From Rikenella sp031549665 (GTDB lineage Bacteria > Bacteroidota > Bacteroidia > Bacteroidales > Rikenellaceae): DNA of 48,956 bases. The DNA is taken from positions 1 through 48,956 of the forward strand of contig JAVBPJ010000016.1 of the NCBI GenBank assembly GCA_031549665.1, given 5' to 3'. A model generated the notes under the pieces. It made no database searches. It was not told the DNA's origin and saw nothing but the letters and a program-made list of their open reading frames with translations. The position numbers were made by a program, and so were the translations under genes. Below are positions 1-9,412 of the stretch, one piece after another; position 1 is the first letter of the stretch; each line of letters begins with the position of its first letter.

Positions 1-68
1 TCGGCTTGGTTTGAGCAGCTGGTCATCAGGGCGGCTACAGAGGCGAGGAGCAGGATGGTCTTTTTCAT
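1..68 (-). CDS. Lipoprotein, 5' end only
   Basis: The first 22 codons of a minus-strand gene run off the left edge of the window. The translation begins MKKTILLLASVAALMTSCSN: two lysines, a hydrophobic stretch and a lipobox ending at Cys18 (LMTSC). This is a signal-peptidase-II signal, so the product should be a lipid-anchored envelope protein. Nothing of the mature domain is visible, so no function can be given. The gene lies about 600 bases downstream of the rpoC terminator, on the same strand, and probably has its own promoter. Confidence 0.75.
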   Translation of the reverse strand, partial: MKKTILLLASVAALMTSCSNQA

Positions 69-124
69 GGCTTGGGAGTTTGTTTAGGTTACTTGGTTGG
101 TTTAGTCGTTCGTCCTTACTTCTA

Positions 125-140
125 TCAAGCACCGTGCCAA
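125..140 (-). promoter_or_regulatory. Possible sigma-54 type promoter for the lipoprotein gene
   Basis: On the minus strand the sequence reads TTGGCACGGTGCTTGA. This matches the -24/-12 RpoN consensus (TGGCAC, then TTGC with correct phasing) except for one base in the -12 GC. It lies about 57 bases upstream of the lipoprotein start. No enhancer-binding-protein gene is visible nearby, so this is a weak call from sequence alone. Confidence 0.25.
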
Positions 141-201
141 AGTCGAAAAACCAAGCGAAAAATCTTGCGGAAAAATGCTTTCAGTTATTTAATCTGCTCT
201 A

Positions 202-669
202 AATAAGTGGATTAAAAATGCCCCGAAAAGGCGATTCCTTGGAGAAATAAATCGAAAGGCTTGTTTCACCACCCTGTTATCCCCAGATCATTCAATAAAA
301 AATGTGCCGTTCGGGGAACTGAGAACTCGCCCCGGGAATCCATCCAGAACCGAAAGCCCCTTACGGCAACCTATTCAGAAAAACGGAACAAACGAAAAAG
401 AGACCCTTGCATTCAGGGGAACAGGGCAGGGCGGAAAAGAAACACCCTCTCTAACGGAATAGATCGAAAAACAATCCTCCCGCAAAAGGGAGCGAGGCGG
501 GAACGGGACGGGGGTTCCACCGAACGGGCGCGGGAACCAAAAATAAGGGGCGAATCGCAAAAAGGAGATTTCTCCTAAAAACACGAGGGGAAAGACAGGG
601 CGCTGAGGGGTGGAAATGGACAGGGGGGGCTCTTTGATCAAACAACAGGGGACGGGGAATCGGGCAACC
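202..669. other. Strand-asymmetric (polypurine/polypyrimidine) spacer with no gene seen
   Basis: This stretch between the rpoC terminator and the left-edge lipoprotein gene is strikingly purine-rich on the plus strand (pyrimidine-rich on the minus). Open frames exist on both strands (for example 261-578 plus and 375-689 minus), but their translations are low-complexity Arg/Lys/Gly- or Pro/Phe/Ser-rich and resemble no protein. A short hairpin, GGAGA-aa-TCTCC followed by TTTTT on the minus strand (about 560-575), could be a backup terminator. Confidence 0.5.
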
Positions 670-701
670 AAACAAGAAGGCCCCGCCAATGGCGAGGCCT
701 T
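670..701 (-). terminator. Intrinsic terminator of the rpoBC transcript
   Basis: On the minus strand an 11-bp stem (AAGGCCTCGCC / GGCGGGGCCTT, loop ATT) is followed by CTTGTTT. It lies 50 bases past the rpoC stop, where the long ribosomal protein and polymerase operon should end. Further GGCCTC/GAGGCC inverted repeats lie just upstream at 702-740. Confidence 0.75.
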
Positions 702-749
702 GTCAATATCCGGCGAGGCCTCCTATTGTGAGGCCCCGAGGTGAGGAGG

Positions 750-3700
750 TTACTCTTCCGCAGCGGCGGAAGCGGCGGCGCGGGCCATTGCTTCTTTCGG
801 GCCTACGATGAAGTTTTGAAAGCGGCGTTGGCCGGTACCTGCGGGGATGAGGTGTCCGCAGATAACGTTTTCCTTGAGTTTTTCGAGCGGATCGACCTTC
901 GCGTTGATGGCGGCTTCGTTGAGGACCTTGGTGGTCTCCTGGAACGAGGCTGCCGACATGAAGCTCGACGTTTGCAGGGCGGCCCGGGTAATCCCTTGCA
1001 GCACCTGGTTCGACGTGGCGGGGATAGCTTCGCGCACCACGACCTCTTTGAGGTCTTTGCGGCGGAGCATCGAGTTTTCGTCGCGCAGTTGGCGCAGGGT
1101 GATGATCTGACCGGCATGGAGCGTGGCCGAGTCGCCGGCATCCATCACGACGCTTTTGTCGTAGATGTTGTCGTTCTCTTCCATGAACTCCCACTTGTCG
1201 ACCACCTGTTCGGGCAGGAAGCGGGTATCGCCGGGGTCTTCGACACGCACTTTGTTCATCATTTGGCGAACGATGATTTCGAAGTGTTTATCGTTGATCT
1301 TCACCCCTTGCATCCGGTACACCTCTTGAATTTCGTTCACGATGTACTCTTGCACCTTGGTGGGGCCTTGGATGGCGAGGATGTCCTCGGGGGTAATGGC
1401 TCCGTCCGAGAGGGGCATCCCTGCGCGGATGTAGTCGTTTTCCTGCACGAGGATCTGGCGGGCCAGCGGCACGAGGTACTTTTTCACCTCGCCGGTACGC
1501 GAGGTAACGCTGATCTCGCGGTTACCGCGTTTGATCTTGCCGAACGAGATTTCACCGTCGATCTCGGATACCACGGCGGGATTCGAGGGGTTGCGGGCTT
1601 CGAAGAGTTCGGTTACGCGAGGCAGACCTCCGGTGATGTCGCCCGCTTTGCCGACCGCGCGCGGAATCTTGATCAGGATGTCGCCGGCGGCTACCTTGGC
1701 GTTCTCTTTCACCACGATGTGAGCGCCCACGGGCAGGTTGTACTGCCGTTGTTCGGCGCCGTCCTTGTCGAGGATTTTGATGACGGGGTTCTTGGTTTTG
1801 TCTTTCGATTCGATGATTACCTTTTCGCGGTAACCGGTGGTTTCGTCCGACTCTTCGCGGAAGGTAACGTTCTCGATCACGCTGTCGAAGGTTACTTTTC
1901 CGCCGAACTCCGAGATGATTACGGCGTTGTAGGGATCCCATTCGCAAATCACGTCGCCCTTTTTCACCTGGGCGCCGGGTTTTACGTACAGGGTGGCGCC
2001 GTAGGGCAGGTTCGAGTTGTAGAGCGTGGCGCCGGTGTTGTTGTCTACGATGCGCAGATCGGCCAAACGGCTGATAATCATGTAGACTTTGTTTCCGGCG
2101 GCGTCTTTTCTCTCTACCATGCGCAGTTCGTCGATTTCGATGTGGCCGTCGTAGCGGGCCACGATCCTGTGTTCGGCGGTGGCGCCGCCGGCAACCCCCC
2201 CGACGTGGAAGGTACGCAGGGTAAGCTGGGTACCGGGTTCGCCGATGGACTGGGCTGCGATCACCCCCACGACTTCGCCCTGTTGCACCATGCGGCCGTT
2301 GGCCAGGTTGCGGCCGTAGCATTTGGCGCAAACTCCCTTGTGGCTTTCGCAGGTGAGTACCGAGCGGATTTCGACCTGTTCGATGGCCGATTTTTCGATC
2401 GTCGCGGCGATCTCTTCGGTGATCTCTTCGCCCGAGGCCACGATGATGGCGCCGGTTTGGGGATCGTACACGTCGTGTACCGAGGTGCGGCCGAGGATGC
2501 GGTCGTAGAGCGACTGCACCACCTCTTCGCTGCGTTTGAGGGCCGTGGCCTGCAAGCCGCGCAGGGTTCCGCAGTCTTCTTCCTGGATGATCACGTCCTG
2601 CGCCACGTCGACCAGACGGCGGGTGAGGTACCCGGCGTCGGCGGTCTTGAGGGCGGTATCGGCCAACCCTTTCCGGGCGCCGTGGGTCGAGATGAAGTAC
2701 TCAAGCACCGACAGCCCCTCCTTGAAGTTCGAAAGGATGGGGTTTTCGATGATCTGCGCCGCTTCGGCCGAGGCTTTCTGCGGTTTTGCCATCAGGCCCC
2801 GCATGCCGGAGAGCTGGCGGATCTGTTCTTTAGAACCCCGTGCGCCCGAGTCGAGCATCATGTAAACGGGGTTGAACCCATCCTGGTCTTCGGTGAGCTG
2901 TTTGAGGACCGTGTGGGTGAGTTTCGAGTTGGTGTGTGTCCAGATGTCGATGATCTGGTTGTAGCGTTCGTTGTTGGTGATCAACCCCATGTTGTAGGAT
3001 TCCATCACCTCGCCCACCTGGGCGTATCCGTCGGCCACGAGCGCCTCTTTCTCTTCGGGGATGATCACGGCGTCCAGGTTGAACGACAGACCGCCCCGGA
3101 AGGCCATTTGGTAACCGAGGTTCTTGATGGCGTCGAGGAAGCCTGCGGTTACGGCTGCCCCGCTCTGTTTCATCACCTGTCCGATGATGTCGCGGAGCGA
3201 TTTTTTGGTCAGCAGCTCGTTCACATAACCTACCTCCTTGGGTACGTGTAGGTTGAAGAGTATCCGGCCGATGGTGGTGTCGATGATCTTACCGGCTTCG
3301 AGGCGGAGTTTTACCATGGCGTGCAGGTCGGCGCGGCCTTCGTTGTAAGCGATGATGGCCTCTTCCGCCGAGTAGAACACCAGTCCCTCACCTTTTGCTC
3401 CCTTGCGGGGTTTGGTGATGTAGTAGAGGCCAAGCACCATGTCCTGCGAGGGCACGGTGATGGGGGCTCCGTTGGCGGGATTGAGGATGTTGTGCGAACC
3501 GAGCATCAAAATCTGGGCTTCCAGAATGGCGGCGTTGCCCAGGGGCAAGTGGACGGCCATTTGGTCGCCGTCGAAGTCGGCGTTGAATGCGGTACAGGCC
3601 AGCGGGTGGAGCTGAATGGCTTTCCCCTCGATCAGTTTGGGCTGGAAGGCCTGGATACCCAACCGGTGGAGGGTCGGGGCGCGGTTCAGCAGCACGGGGT

Positions 3701-4991
3701 GTCCCTTGATGACGTTTTCGAGGATGTCCCAAATGACGGCATCTTTGCGGTCGATGATCTTTTTGGCCGATTTAACGGTCTTCACGATTCCGCGCTCGAT
3801 GAGCTTGCGGACGATAAAGGGCTTGTAGAGTTCGGCGGCCATGTCTTTGGGCAGCCCGCACTCGTGCATTTTGAGTTCGGGGCCGACAACAATTACCGAA
3901 CGGGCCGAGTAGTCTACCCGTTTCCCGAGCAGGTTTTGGCGGAAACGTCCCTGTTTTCCTTTCAGGCTGTCGCTGAGCGACTTGAGCGGACGGTTCGATT
4001 CGGTTTTCACGGCGTTGGATTTGCGCGAGTTGTCGAACAGCGAGTCGACGGCCTCTTGCAGCATCCGCTTTTCGTTCCGCAGAATCACTTCGGGGGCTTT
4101 GATCTCGATCAGCCGTTTGAGGCGGTTGTTGCGGATGATCACGCGCCGGTACAGGTCGTTCAGGTCGGAGGTGGCGAAACGGCCGCCGTCCAACGGCACC
4201 AACGGGCGCAGTTCGGGCGGAATCACGGGCACCACTTTCATCACCATCCACTCGGGCTTGTTGATGTTGCGCGAGGAGCGGAAAGCTTCCACCACGTTGA
4301 GCCGCTTGAGGGCCTCGCTCTTGCGTTGTTGCGAGGTTTCGGTGCTGGCTTTGTGGCGCAGCGAGTAGGAGAGTTCGTCGAGGTCGATCCGCTGAAGCAT
4401 CATTTCGAGGGCTTCGGCGCCCATCATTGCTATGAACTTGTTGGGATCGCTGTCGTCCAACTGGCGGTTGCGGGGAAGGGTCTCGAGGATGTCGAGGTAC
4501 TCTTTCTCGGTCAGCAGGTCGTGTTCTTCAACGCCTTCGGCGGCGCCTTTCTGGATCACGATGTAGCGCTCGTAGTAGATGATCATGTCGAGCTTCTTGG
4601 TCGGAACGCCGAGCAGGTAGCCGATCTTGTTGGGCAACGAGCGGAAGTACCAGATGTGGGCTACGGGAACCACCAGTTGGATGTGTCCCATGCGCTCGCG
4701 GCGTACTTTCTTTTCGGTTACCTCTACCCCGCACCGGTCGCAGACGATGCCTTTGTAGCGGATCCGTTTGTACTTGCCGCAGTGGCACTCGTAGTCTTTC
4801 ACGGGGCCGAAGATGCGCTCGCAGAACAACCCGTCCCGCTCCGGTTTGTAGGTGCGGTAGTTGATGGTTTCGGGCTTGAGCACCTCTCCGCTCGATTTTT
4901 CGAGCATCTGTTCGGGCGATCCCAACGAGATGGTGATTCGGTTGTAATTTCCCGAAACAACAGCGCTTTTTGTATCTTTATTGTATGCCAT
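750..4991 (-). CDS. rpoC: DNA-directed RNA polymerase subunit beta'
   Basis: This is the 1413-residue beta' subunit of RNA polymerase, which with beta forms the catalytic centre and DNA clamp. The N-terminal zinc-binding region (CHCGKYKRI...CDRCG) lies near residues 69-87. The absolutely conserved Mg-binding loop NADFDGDQM lies near residues 468-476. The C-terminal half contains the second zinc site (CESHKGVCAKCYGRN) and the trigger-loop region (QSIGEPGTQLTLRTFH). The length suits Bacteroidetes beta', which lack the large E. coli insertion. It starts 40 bases after the rpoB stop and is cotranscribed with it. The chosen start (MAYNKDTKSA) precedes the conserved first domain without extra residues. 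Confidence 0.98.
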   Translation of the reverse strand: MAYNKDTKSAVVSGNYNRITISLGSPEQMLEKSSGEVLKPETINYRTYKPERDGLFCERIFGPVKDYECHCGKYKRIRYKGIVCDRCGVEVTEKKVRRERMGHIQLVVPVAHIWYFRSLPNKIGYLLGVPTKKLDMIIYYERYIVIQKGAAEGVEEHDLLTEKEYLDILETLPRNRQLDDSDPNKFIAMMGAEALEMMLQRIDLDELSYSLRHKASTETSQQRKSEALKRLNVVEAFRSSRNINKPEWMVMKVVPVIPPELRPLVPLDGGRFATSDLNDLYRRVIIRNNRLKRLIEIKAPEVILRNEKRMLQEAVDSLFDNSRKSNAVKTESNRPLKSLSDSLKGKQGRFRQNLLGKRVDYSARSVIVVGPELKMHECGLPKDMAAELYKPFIVRKLIERGIVKTVKSAKKIIDRKDAVIWDILENVIKGHPVLLNRAPTLHRLGIQAFQPKLIEGKAIQLHPLACTAFNADFDGDQMAVHLPLGNAAILEAQILMLGSHNILNPANGAPITVPSQDMVLGLYYITKPRKGAKGEGLVFYSAEEAIIAYNEGRADLHAMVKLRLEAGKIIDTTIGRILFNLHVPKEVGYVNELLTKKSLRDIIGQVMKQSGAAVTAGFLDAIKNLGYQMAFRGGLSFNLDAVIIPEEKEALVADGYAQVGEVMESYNMGLITNNERYNQIIDIWTHTNSKLTHTVLKQLTEDQDGFNPVYMMLDSGARGSKEQIRQLSGMRGLMAKPQKASAEAAQIIENPILSNFKEGLSVLEYFISTHGARKGLADTALKTADAGYLTRRLVDVAQDVIIQEEDCGTLRGLQATALKRSEEVVQSLYDRILGRTSVHDVYDPQTGAIIVASGEEITEEIAATIEKSAIEQVEIRSVLTCESHKGVCAKCYGRNLANGRMVQQGEVVGVIAAQSIGEPGTQLTLRTFHVGGVAGGATAEHRIVARYDGHIEIDELRMVERKDAAGNKVYMIISRLADLRIVDNNTGATLYNSNLPYGATLYVKPGAQVKKGDVICEWDPYNAVIISEFGGKVTFDSVIENVTFREESDETTGYREKVIIESKDKTKNPVIKILDKDGAEQRQYNLPVGAHIVVKENAKVAAGDILIKIPRAVGKAGDITGGLPRVTELFEARNPSNPAVVSEIDGEISFGKIKRGNREISVTSRTGEVKKYLVPLARQILVQENDYIRAGMPLSDGAITPEDILAIQGPTKVQEYIVNEIQEVYRMQGVKINDKHFEIIVRQMMNKVRVEDPGDTRFLPEQVVDKWEFMEENDNIYDKSVVMDAGDSATLHAGQIITLRQLRDENSMLRRKDLKEVVVREAIPATSNQVLQGITRAALQTSSFMSAASFQETTKVLNEAAINAKVDPLEKLKENVICGHLIPAGTGQRRFQNFIVGPKEAMARAAASAAAEE

Positions 4992-5031
4992 TTCTGTGTC
5001 GTGTTCTTTAATGATTTCTCACTGTGTCGGG

Positions 5032-8000
5032 TTAGTCGAGTTTTACGTTCAGGCCCAATCCGCCCAGTTCGTGGAGCAGTACGTTCATCGCTTCGGGAAT
5101 CCCTGCCTGCGGCATGTTTTCGCCCTTGACAATGGCTTCGTAGGCTTTGGCGCGGCCCACTACGTCGTCGGATTTGATGGTGAGGATCTCTTGCAGGATG
5201 TTGGCGGCCCCGAAGGCTTCGAGGGCCCACACTTCCATCTCCCCGAAACGTTGTCCCCCGAATTGGGCTTTCCCGCCCAGGGGCTGTTGGGTGATCAGCG
5301 AGTAGGGACCGATCGAACGGGCGTGCATCTTGTCGTCGACCATGTGGCCGAGCTTGAGCATGTAGATCACTCCGACCGTGGCGGGCTGGTGGAACCGCTC
5401 GCCGGTGCCGCCGTCGTAAAGGTAGGTGCGGCCGCTGTGCGGAATGCCTGCCTTGTCGGCGTAGTCGTTGATCTCTTCGAGGTTGGCGCCGTCGAAGATG
5501 GGGGTCGAGAATTTCAACCCGAGCTCTTTGCCGGACCATCCCAGAACGGTTTCGTAGATCTGCCCGAGGTTCATCCGCGAGGGTACCCCCAGGGGGTTCA
5601 GCACGATGTCGACGATGCTTCCGTTTTCGAGGAAGGGCATGTCTTCGTCGCGCACCACTTTGGCCACGATCCCTTTGTTCCCGTGGCGGCCGGCCATCTT
5701 GTCGCCCACTTTCAGCTTGCGCTTTTTGGCGATGTAGACTTTGGCCAACTGCACGATTCCGGCGGGTAGTTCGTCGCCGTTGGTGATGTTGTATTTCTCG
5801 CGTTTGAGTTGTGCGTCGAGCTCTTTGTACTTGATGATGTAGTTATTGATCAACACCTTCGCCTGCTCGTTCTTTTCCTTGTCGGCGGTCCACTTGGTGG
5901 GGTTGATGGTCAGGTAGTCCAGATCGCCCAGCAGTTTTTGGGAGAACTTGACTCCTTTGCCCACCACTTCCATGCCGAAGTAGTCGAGGATGCCGGCCGA
6001 GGTTTTTCCGCTCAGCACGGTGGCCAGTTTGCCGATGAGGATCTCTTTGAGGGAGGCCACGCGTTTTTGGAACTCGGCGTCGGCGGCGTCAAGGAGCGCT
6101 TTTTCGCTCTGTTTGCCTTTTTTGCCGCTCTCCTTGCCTGCGCGGGCGAAGAGTTTTTTGTCGACCACCACACCGAACAGTGAGGGTTGCGCTTTGAGCG
6201 AGGCGTCTTTTACGTCGCCTGCCTTGTCGCCGAAGATGGCGCGGAGCAGTTTCTCCTCGGGCGAGGGATCGGATTCGCCTTTGGGCGTGATTTTCCCGAT
6301 GAGGATGTCGCCGGGTTTCACGTTGGCGCCGACACGTACGATCCCGTTTTCGTCGAGGTCTTTGGTGGCCTCTTCGCTGACGTTGGGGATGTCGCTGGTG
6401 AGCTCTTCGACACCGCGTTTGGTGTCGCGCACTTCCATGATGTATTCGTCCACATGGACCGAGGTGAAGATGTCTTCACGCACCAGCCGCTCGGAGATCA
6501 CGATGGCGTCCTCGAAGTTGTATCCCTGCCAGGGCATGAAGGCTACTTTGAGGTTGCGTCCAAGGGCCAGTTCGCCGGCTTCGGTCGAATAGCCCTGGGT
6601 CATGATCTGACCGGTTACCAGGCGATCGCCGCGGCGTACCACGGGTTTGAGGGTGATCGAGGTGTTTTGGTTGGTCTTGCGGTACTTGGGAAGGGTGTAG
6701 ACGGTTACGTCGGGGTCGAAGCTCAGGAACTTCTCTTCCTCGGTGCGGTCGTACTTCACGTGGATCTCTTTCGAGTCGGAGTATACCACTTCGCCTTCGC
6801 GTTCGGCCACGATTTGGGTGCGGCTGTCGACGATCACTTCGCCTTCCAGGCCGGTACCCACGATGGGGGCTTCGGCACGCAGTAGCGGCACGGCCTGGCG
6901 CATCATGTTCGATCCCATCAGGGCGCGGTTGGCGTCGTCGTGTTCCAGGAAGGGGATGAGCGAGGCGGCGATCGAGGCGATCTGGTTCGGGGCCACGTCC
7001 ATCAGTTGCACCTGTTCGGGCGCTACGGTGGGGAAGTCGCCGTTCAAACGGGCTTTGATGCGTTCGTCGGTCAGTTTACCCTCTTTCGATACGGTGGCGT
7101 TGGCCTGGGCGATGATCAGGTCTTCTTCCTCTTCGGCCGAGTAGAATTTGGCGTTTTTGGTGTCTACCTTGCCGTTTTTCACTTCGCGGTAGGGGGTTTC
7201 GATGAAGCCCATGTCGCTGATTTTGGCGAACACGCACAGCGAGGAGATCAGCCCGATGTTGGGACCTTCGGGGGTTTCGATCGGACAGAGGCGGCCGTAG
7301 TGGGTGTAGTGTACGTCGCGCACCTCGAACCCGGCGCGTTCGCGCGAAAGACCGCCCGGCCCGAGCGCCGACAGACGGCGTTTGTGGGTCATCTCGGCCA
7401 GGGGGTTGGTCTGGTCCATGAACTGCGACAACTGGTTGGTTCCGAAGAAGGAGTTGATGACGCTCGACAGGGTCTTGGCGTTGATCAGGTCGACGGGGGT
7501 GAACACTTCGTTGTCGCGCACGTTCATCCGTTCGCGGATGGTGCGGGCCATGCGGGCGAAACCTACGCTGAACTGGTTGGCCAACTGTTCGCCCACGGTG
7601 CGTACACGGCGGTTGCTCAGGTGGTCGATGTCGTCGACGTCGGTCTTCGAGTTGATCAGCTGGATCAGGTATTTGATGATGGCGATCATGTCCTCGCGGG
7701 TGAGCACCCTCACTTCGCTGGGGATCTCCAGACCCAGTTTTTTGTTGATGCGAAAACGCCCCACGTCGCCCAGGTCGTAGCGTTTGTCGGAGAAGAAGAG
7801 CTTCTCGATCACGTCGCGTGCGGTGGCTTCATCCGGCGGTTCGGAGTTGCGCAACTGGCGGTAAATGTAGACCACGGCCTCTTTTTCTGAGTTGCAGGGG
7901 TCTTTTTGCAGGGTGTTGTATACGATGGAGAAATCGTTGGCCGAGGCGTGTTCCTTGTGCAGCAGGAGGGTTTTTTCGCCCGAGGCCAGGATTTGATCGA

Positions 8001-8850
8001 TGTGCGCTTCGGTCAACACGGTTTCGCGGTCAACGATGATCTCGTTCCGTTCGATGGATACTACCTCGCCGGTGTCTTCGTCCACGAAGTCTTCGGTCCA
8101 CGACTTGAGTACGCGGGCGGCCAGGGTGCGGCCCACCACTTTTTTGAGGGCGGGGGCGGTTACTTTGATCTCGTCGGCCAGGTCGAAAATTTCGAGGATC
8201 TGACGGTCGCTCTCAAAGCCGATGGCGCGCAACAGGGTGGTTACGGGCAACTTTTTCTTGCGGTCGATGTAGGCGTACATCACGTTGTTGATGTCGGTGG
8301 CGAACTCGATCCACGATCCTTTGAAGGGGATGATACGGGCCGAGTAGAGCTTGGTCCCGTTGGTGTGGGTGCTCTGCCCGAAGAATACGCCGGGCGAGCG
8401 GTGCAGTTGCGACACGATCACCCGCTCGGCTCCGTTGATCACGAAGGTTCCGCGGGGGGTCATATAGGGTACGGCGCCGAAGTAGACGTCCTGGATCACG
8501 GGATCGAAATCTTCGTGTTCGGGGTCGGAGCAGTAGAGTTTCAGTTTGGCCTTCAGCGGCACGCTGTAGGTGAGTCCGCGCTCCAGGCATTCGTCGATCG
8601 AATAGCGGGGCGGGTCGATGTAGTAGTCCAGGAACTCGAGCACGAAGTTGTTCCGCGTGTCGGTGATGGGGAAGTTTTCGAGGAAAACTTTGTAGAGGCC
8701 TTCATCGAGCCGGTTTTCGGCGGTGGTCTCTAACTGGAAAAAGTCTTTGAAGGATTTGAGCTGGACTTCGAGGAAGTCGGGATAGTTCATCCGCAAACCC
8801 GAGGTGATGAAACCTATGCGTTGTTGCGGGGCTTTTTTCTGCGTGGGCAT
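5032..8850 (-). CDS. rpoB: DNA-directed RNA polymerase subunit beta
   Basis: This is the 1272-residue beta subunit of RNA polymerase. The rifampicin-binding region is complete (SQFMDQTNPLAEMTHKRRLS, then ALGPGGLSRERAG), and the residues equivalent to E. coli D516, H526 and S531 are wild type, predicting rifampicin sensitivity. The C-terminal region has the conserved GRHGNKGI and GKAQFGGQRFGEMEVWALEA motifs. It is separated from rplL by an unusually long 562-base spacer that contains tandem repeats. A GGAAAG lies just before the ATG, one of the few Shine-Dalgarno-like sites seen here. Confidence 0.98.
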   Translation of the reverse strand: MPTQKKAPQQRIGFITSGLRMNYPDFLEVQLKSFKDFFQLETTAENRLDEGLYKVFLENFPITDTRNNFVLEFLDYYIDPPRYSIDECLERGLTYSVPLKAKLKLYCSDPEHEDFDPVIQDVYFGAVPYMTPRGTFVINGAERVIVSQLHRSPGVFFGQSTHTNGTKLYSARIIPFKGSWIEFATDINNVMYAYIDRKKKLPVTTLLRAIGFESDRQILEIFDLADEIKVTAPALKKVVGRTLAARVLKSWTEDFVDEDTGEVVSIERNEIIVDRETVLTEAHIDQILASGEKTLLLHKEHASANDFSIVYNTLQKDPCNSEKEAVVYIYRQLRNSEPPDEATARDVIEKLFFSDKRYDLGDVGRFRINKKLGLEIPSEVRVLTREDMIAIIKYLIQLINSKTDVDDIDHLSNRRVRTVGEQLANQFSVGFARMARTIRERMNVRDNEVFTPVDLINAKTLSSVINSFFGTNQLSQFMDQTNPLAEMTHKRRLSALGPGGLSRERAGFEVRDVHYTHYGRLCPIETPEGPNIGLISSLCVFAKISDMGFIETPYREVKNGKVDTKNAKFYSAEEEEDLIIAQANATVSKEGKLTDERIKARLNGDFPTVAPEQVQLMDVAPNQIASIAASLIPFLEHDDANRALMGSNMMRQAVPLLRAEAPIVGTGLEGEVIVDSRTQIVAEREGEVVYSDSKEIHVKYDRTEEEKFLSFDPDVTVYTLPKYRKTNQNTSITLKPVVRRGDRLVTGQIMTQGYSTEAGELALGRNLKVAFMPWQGYNFEDAIVISERLVREDIFTSVHVDEYIMEVRDTKRGVEELTSDIPNVSEEATKDLDENGIVRVGANVKPGDILIGKITPKGESDPSPEEKLLRAIFGDKAGDVKDASLKAQPSLFGVVVDKKLFARAGKESGKKGKQSEKALLDAADAEFQKRVASLKEILIGKLATVLSGKTSAGILDYFGMEVVGKGVKFSQKLLGDLDYLTINPTKWTADKEKNEQAKVLINNYIIKYKELDAQLKREKYNITNGDELPAGIVQLAKVYIAKKRKLKVGDKMAGRHGNKGIVAKVVRDEDMPFLENGSIVDIVLNPLGVPSRMNLGQIYETVLGWSGKELGLKFSTPIFDGANLEEINDYADKAGIPHSGRTYLYDGGTGERFHQPATVGVIYMLKLGHMVDDKMHARSIGPYSLITQQPLGGKAQFGGQRFGEMEVWALEAFGAANILQEILTIKSDDVVGRAKAYEAIVKGENMPQAGIPEAMNVLLHELGGLGLNVKLD

Positions 8851-9029
8851 TGTTCTTTCCTGATTGTAAATAGTTGGTGAACAGCGCGCTATATGTACCT
8901 TTCAGTTGTTTCTTTCGCCGCGAACTAGCACTTTTCGCGGGTCAACTTTTGCTGATCGGTTTCGAGACCTGGGGTCGAAGCGGCGGTCTCTTCCGCTTGG
9001 GGCGGCCTGTTCCCGGAGCGTTTCTCTCG

Positions 9030-9190
9030 AATTGCCTCGGGCTGGCTTTTGGGGTGGCGAACTTGTCCTCGAACTGTTTTCTTTCGAATCATCCGGGTCG
9101 GCTCTCGGGGTGGCGAACCTGTCCTCGGATTGTTTTTTCGAATCGTCCGGGTCGGTTCTCGGGGTGGCGAACCTGTTTCCGGGCGACCTC
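9030..9190 (-). repeat. Three degenerate 54-56 bp tandem repeats in the rplL-rpoB spacer
   Basis: The core GGGGTGGCGAAC (plus strand) recurs at 9051, 9107 and 9161, giving periods of 56 and 54 bases. The flanking segments TCGAATCNTCCGGGTCGG and CCTGTCCTCG also repeat. The repeats lie in the 562-base spacer between rplL (ends 9413) and rpoB (starts 8850) and will be transcribed as part of the operon mRNA. The open frame across them on the plus strand only echoes the repeat and is not convincing as a gene. Confidence 0.8.
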
Positions 9191-9335
9191 GCCCGGGGGA
9201 CTCCCTGTCTCCGGTGTCGGAAAAACGGGGGCTTCTTTCGGCGGTTCGGCCGGTCTCTTTTCGGCTGCCTCGCAGGCGCCTGAAGATTGTCTAATTTCTA
9301 CAAGGCGAGGCTCTAAAAAAGATCGGCGCCTTTAA

Positions 9336-9376
9336 GCCAAGAAGTGGTGTAGGCCCTCTGCGAGGTCCTACACCAT
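9336..9376 (-). terminator. Hairpin after rplL, probable partial terminator or attenuator
   Basis: A long stem GGTGTAGGaCCTC / GAGGgCCTACACC with loop gca lies 39 bases past the rplL stop. It is followed on the minus strand by ACTTCTT, a weak U-tract. A second hairpin (AAGGCG...CGCCTT) follows at about 9302-9334. Placed between rplL and rpoB, this fits the partial attenuation or RNA processing that reduces rpoBC output relative to ribosomal proteins in other bacteria. That role is inference here. Confidence 0.6.
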
Positions 9377-9412
9377 TTTCTGGCGAATTGTCCCTGAATC
9401 GGGACAGGTGTG

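Noticed and set aside
741..3251. 836-codon open frame on the plus strand
   Set aside because: It is antisense to rpoC. High GC at third positions leaves long stop-free antisense frames; the translation is His/Val/Gly/Asp-rich with no recognisable domain.
8874..9335. 153-codon plus-strand frame in the rplL-rpoB spacer
   Set aside because: It merely translates the tandem repeat (GWRTC motifs), has no promoter, and is opposed by operon transcription.
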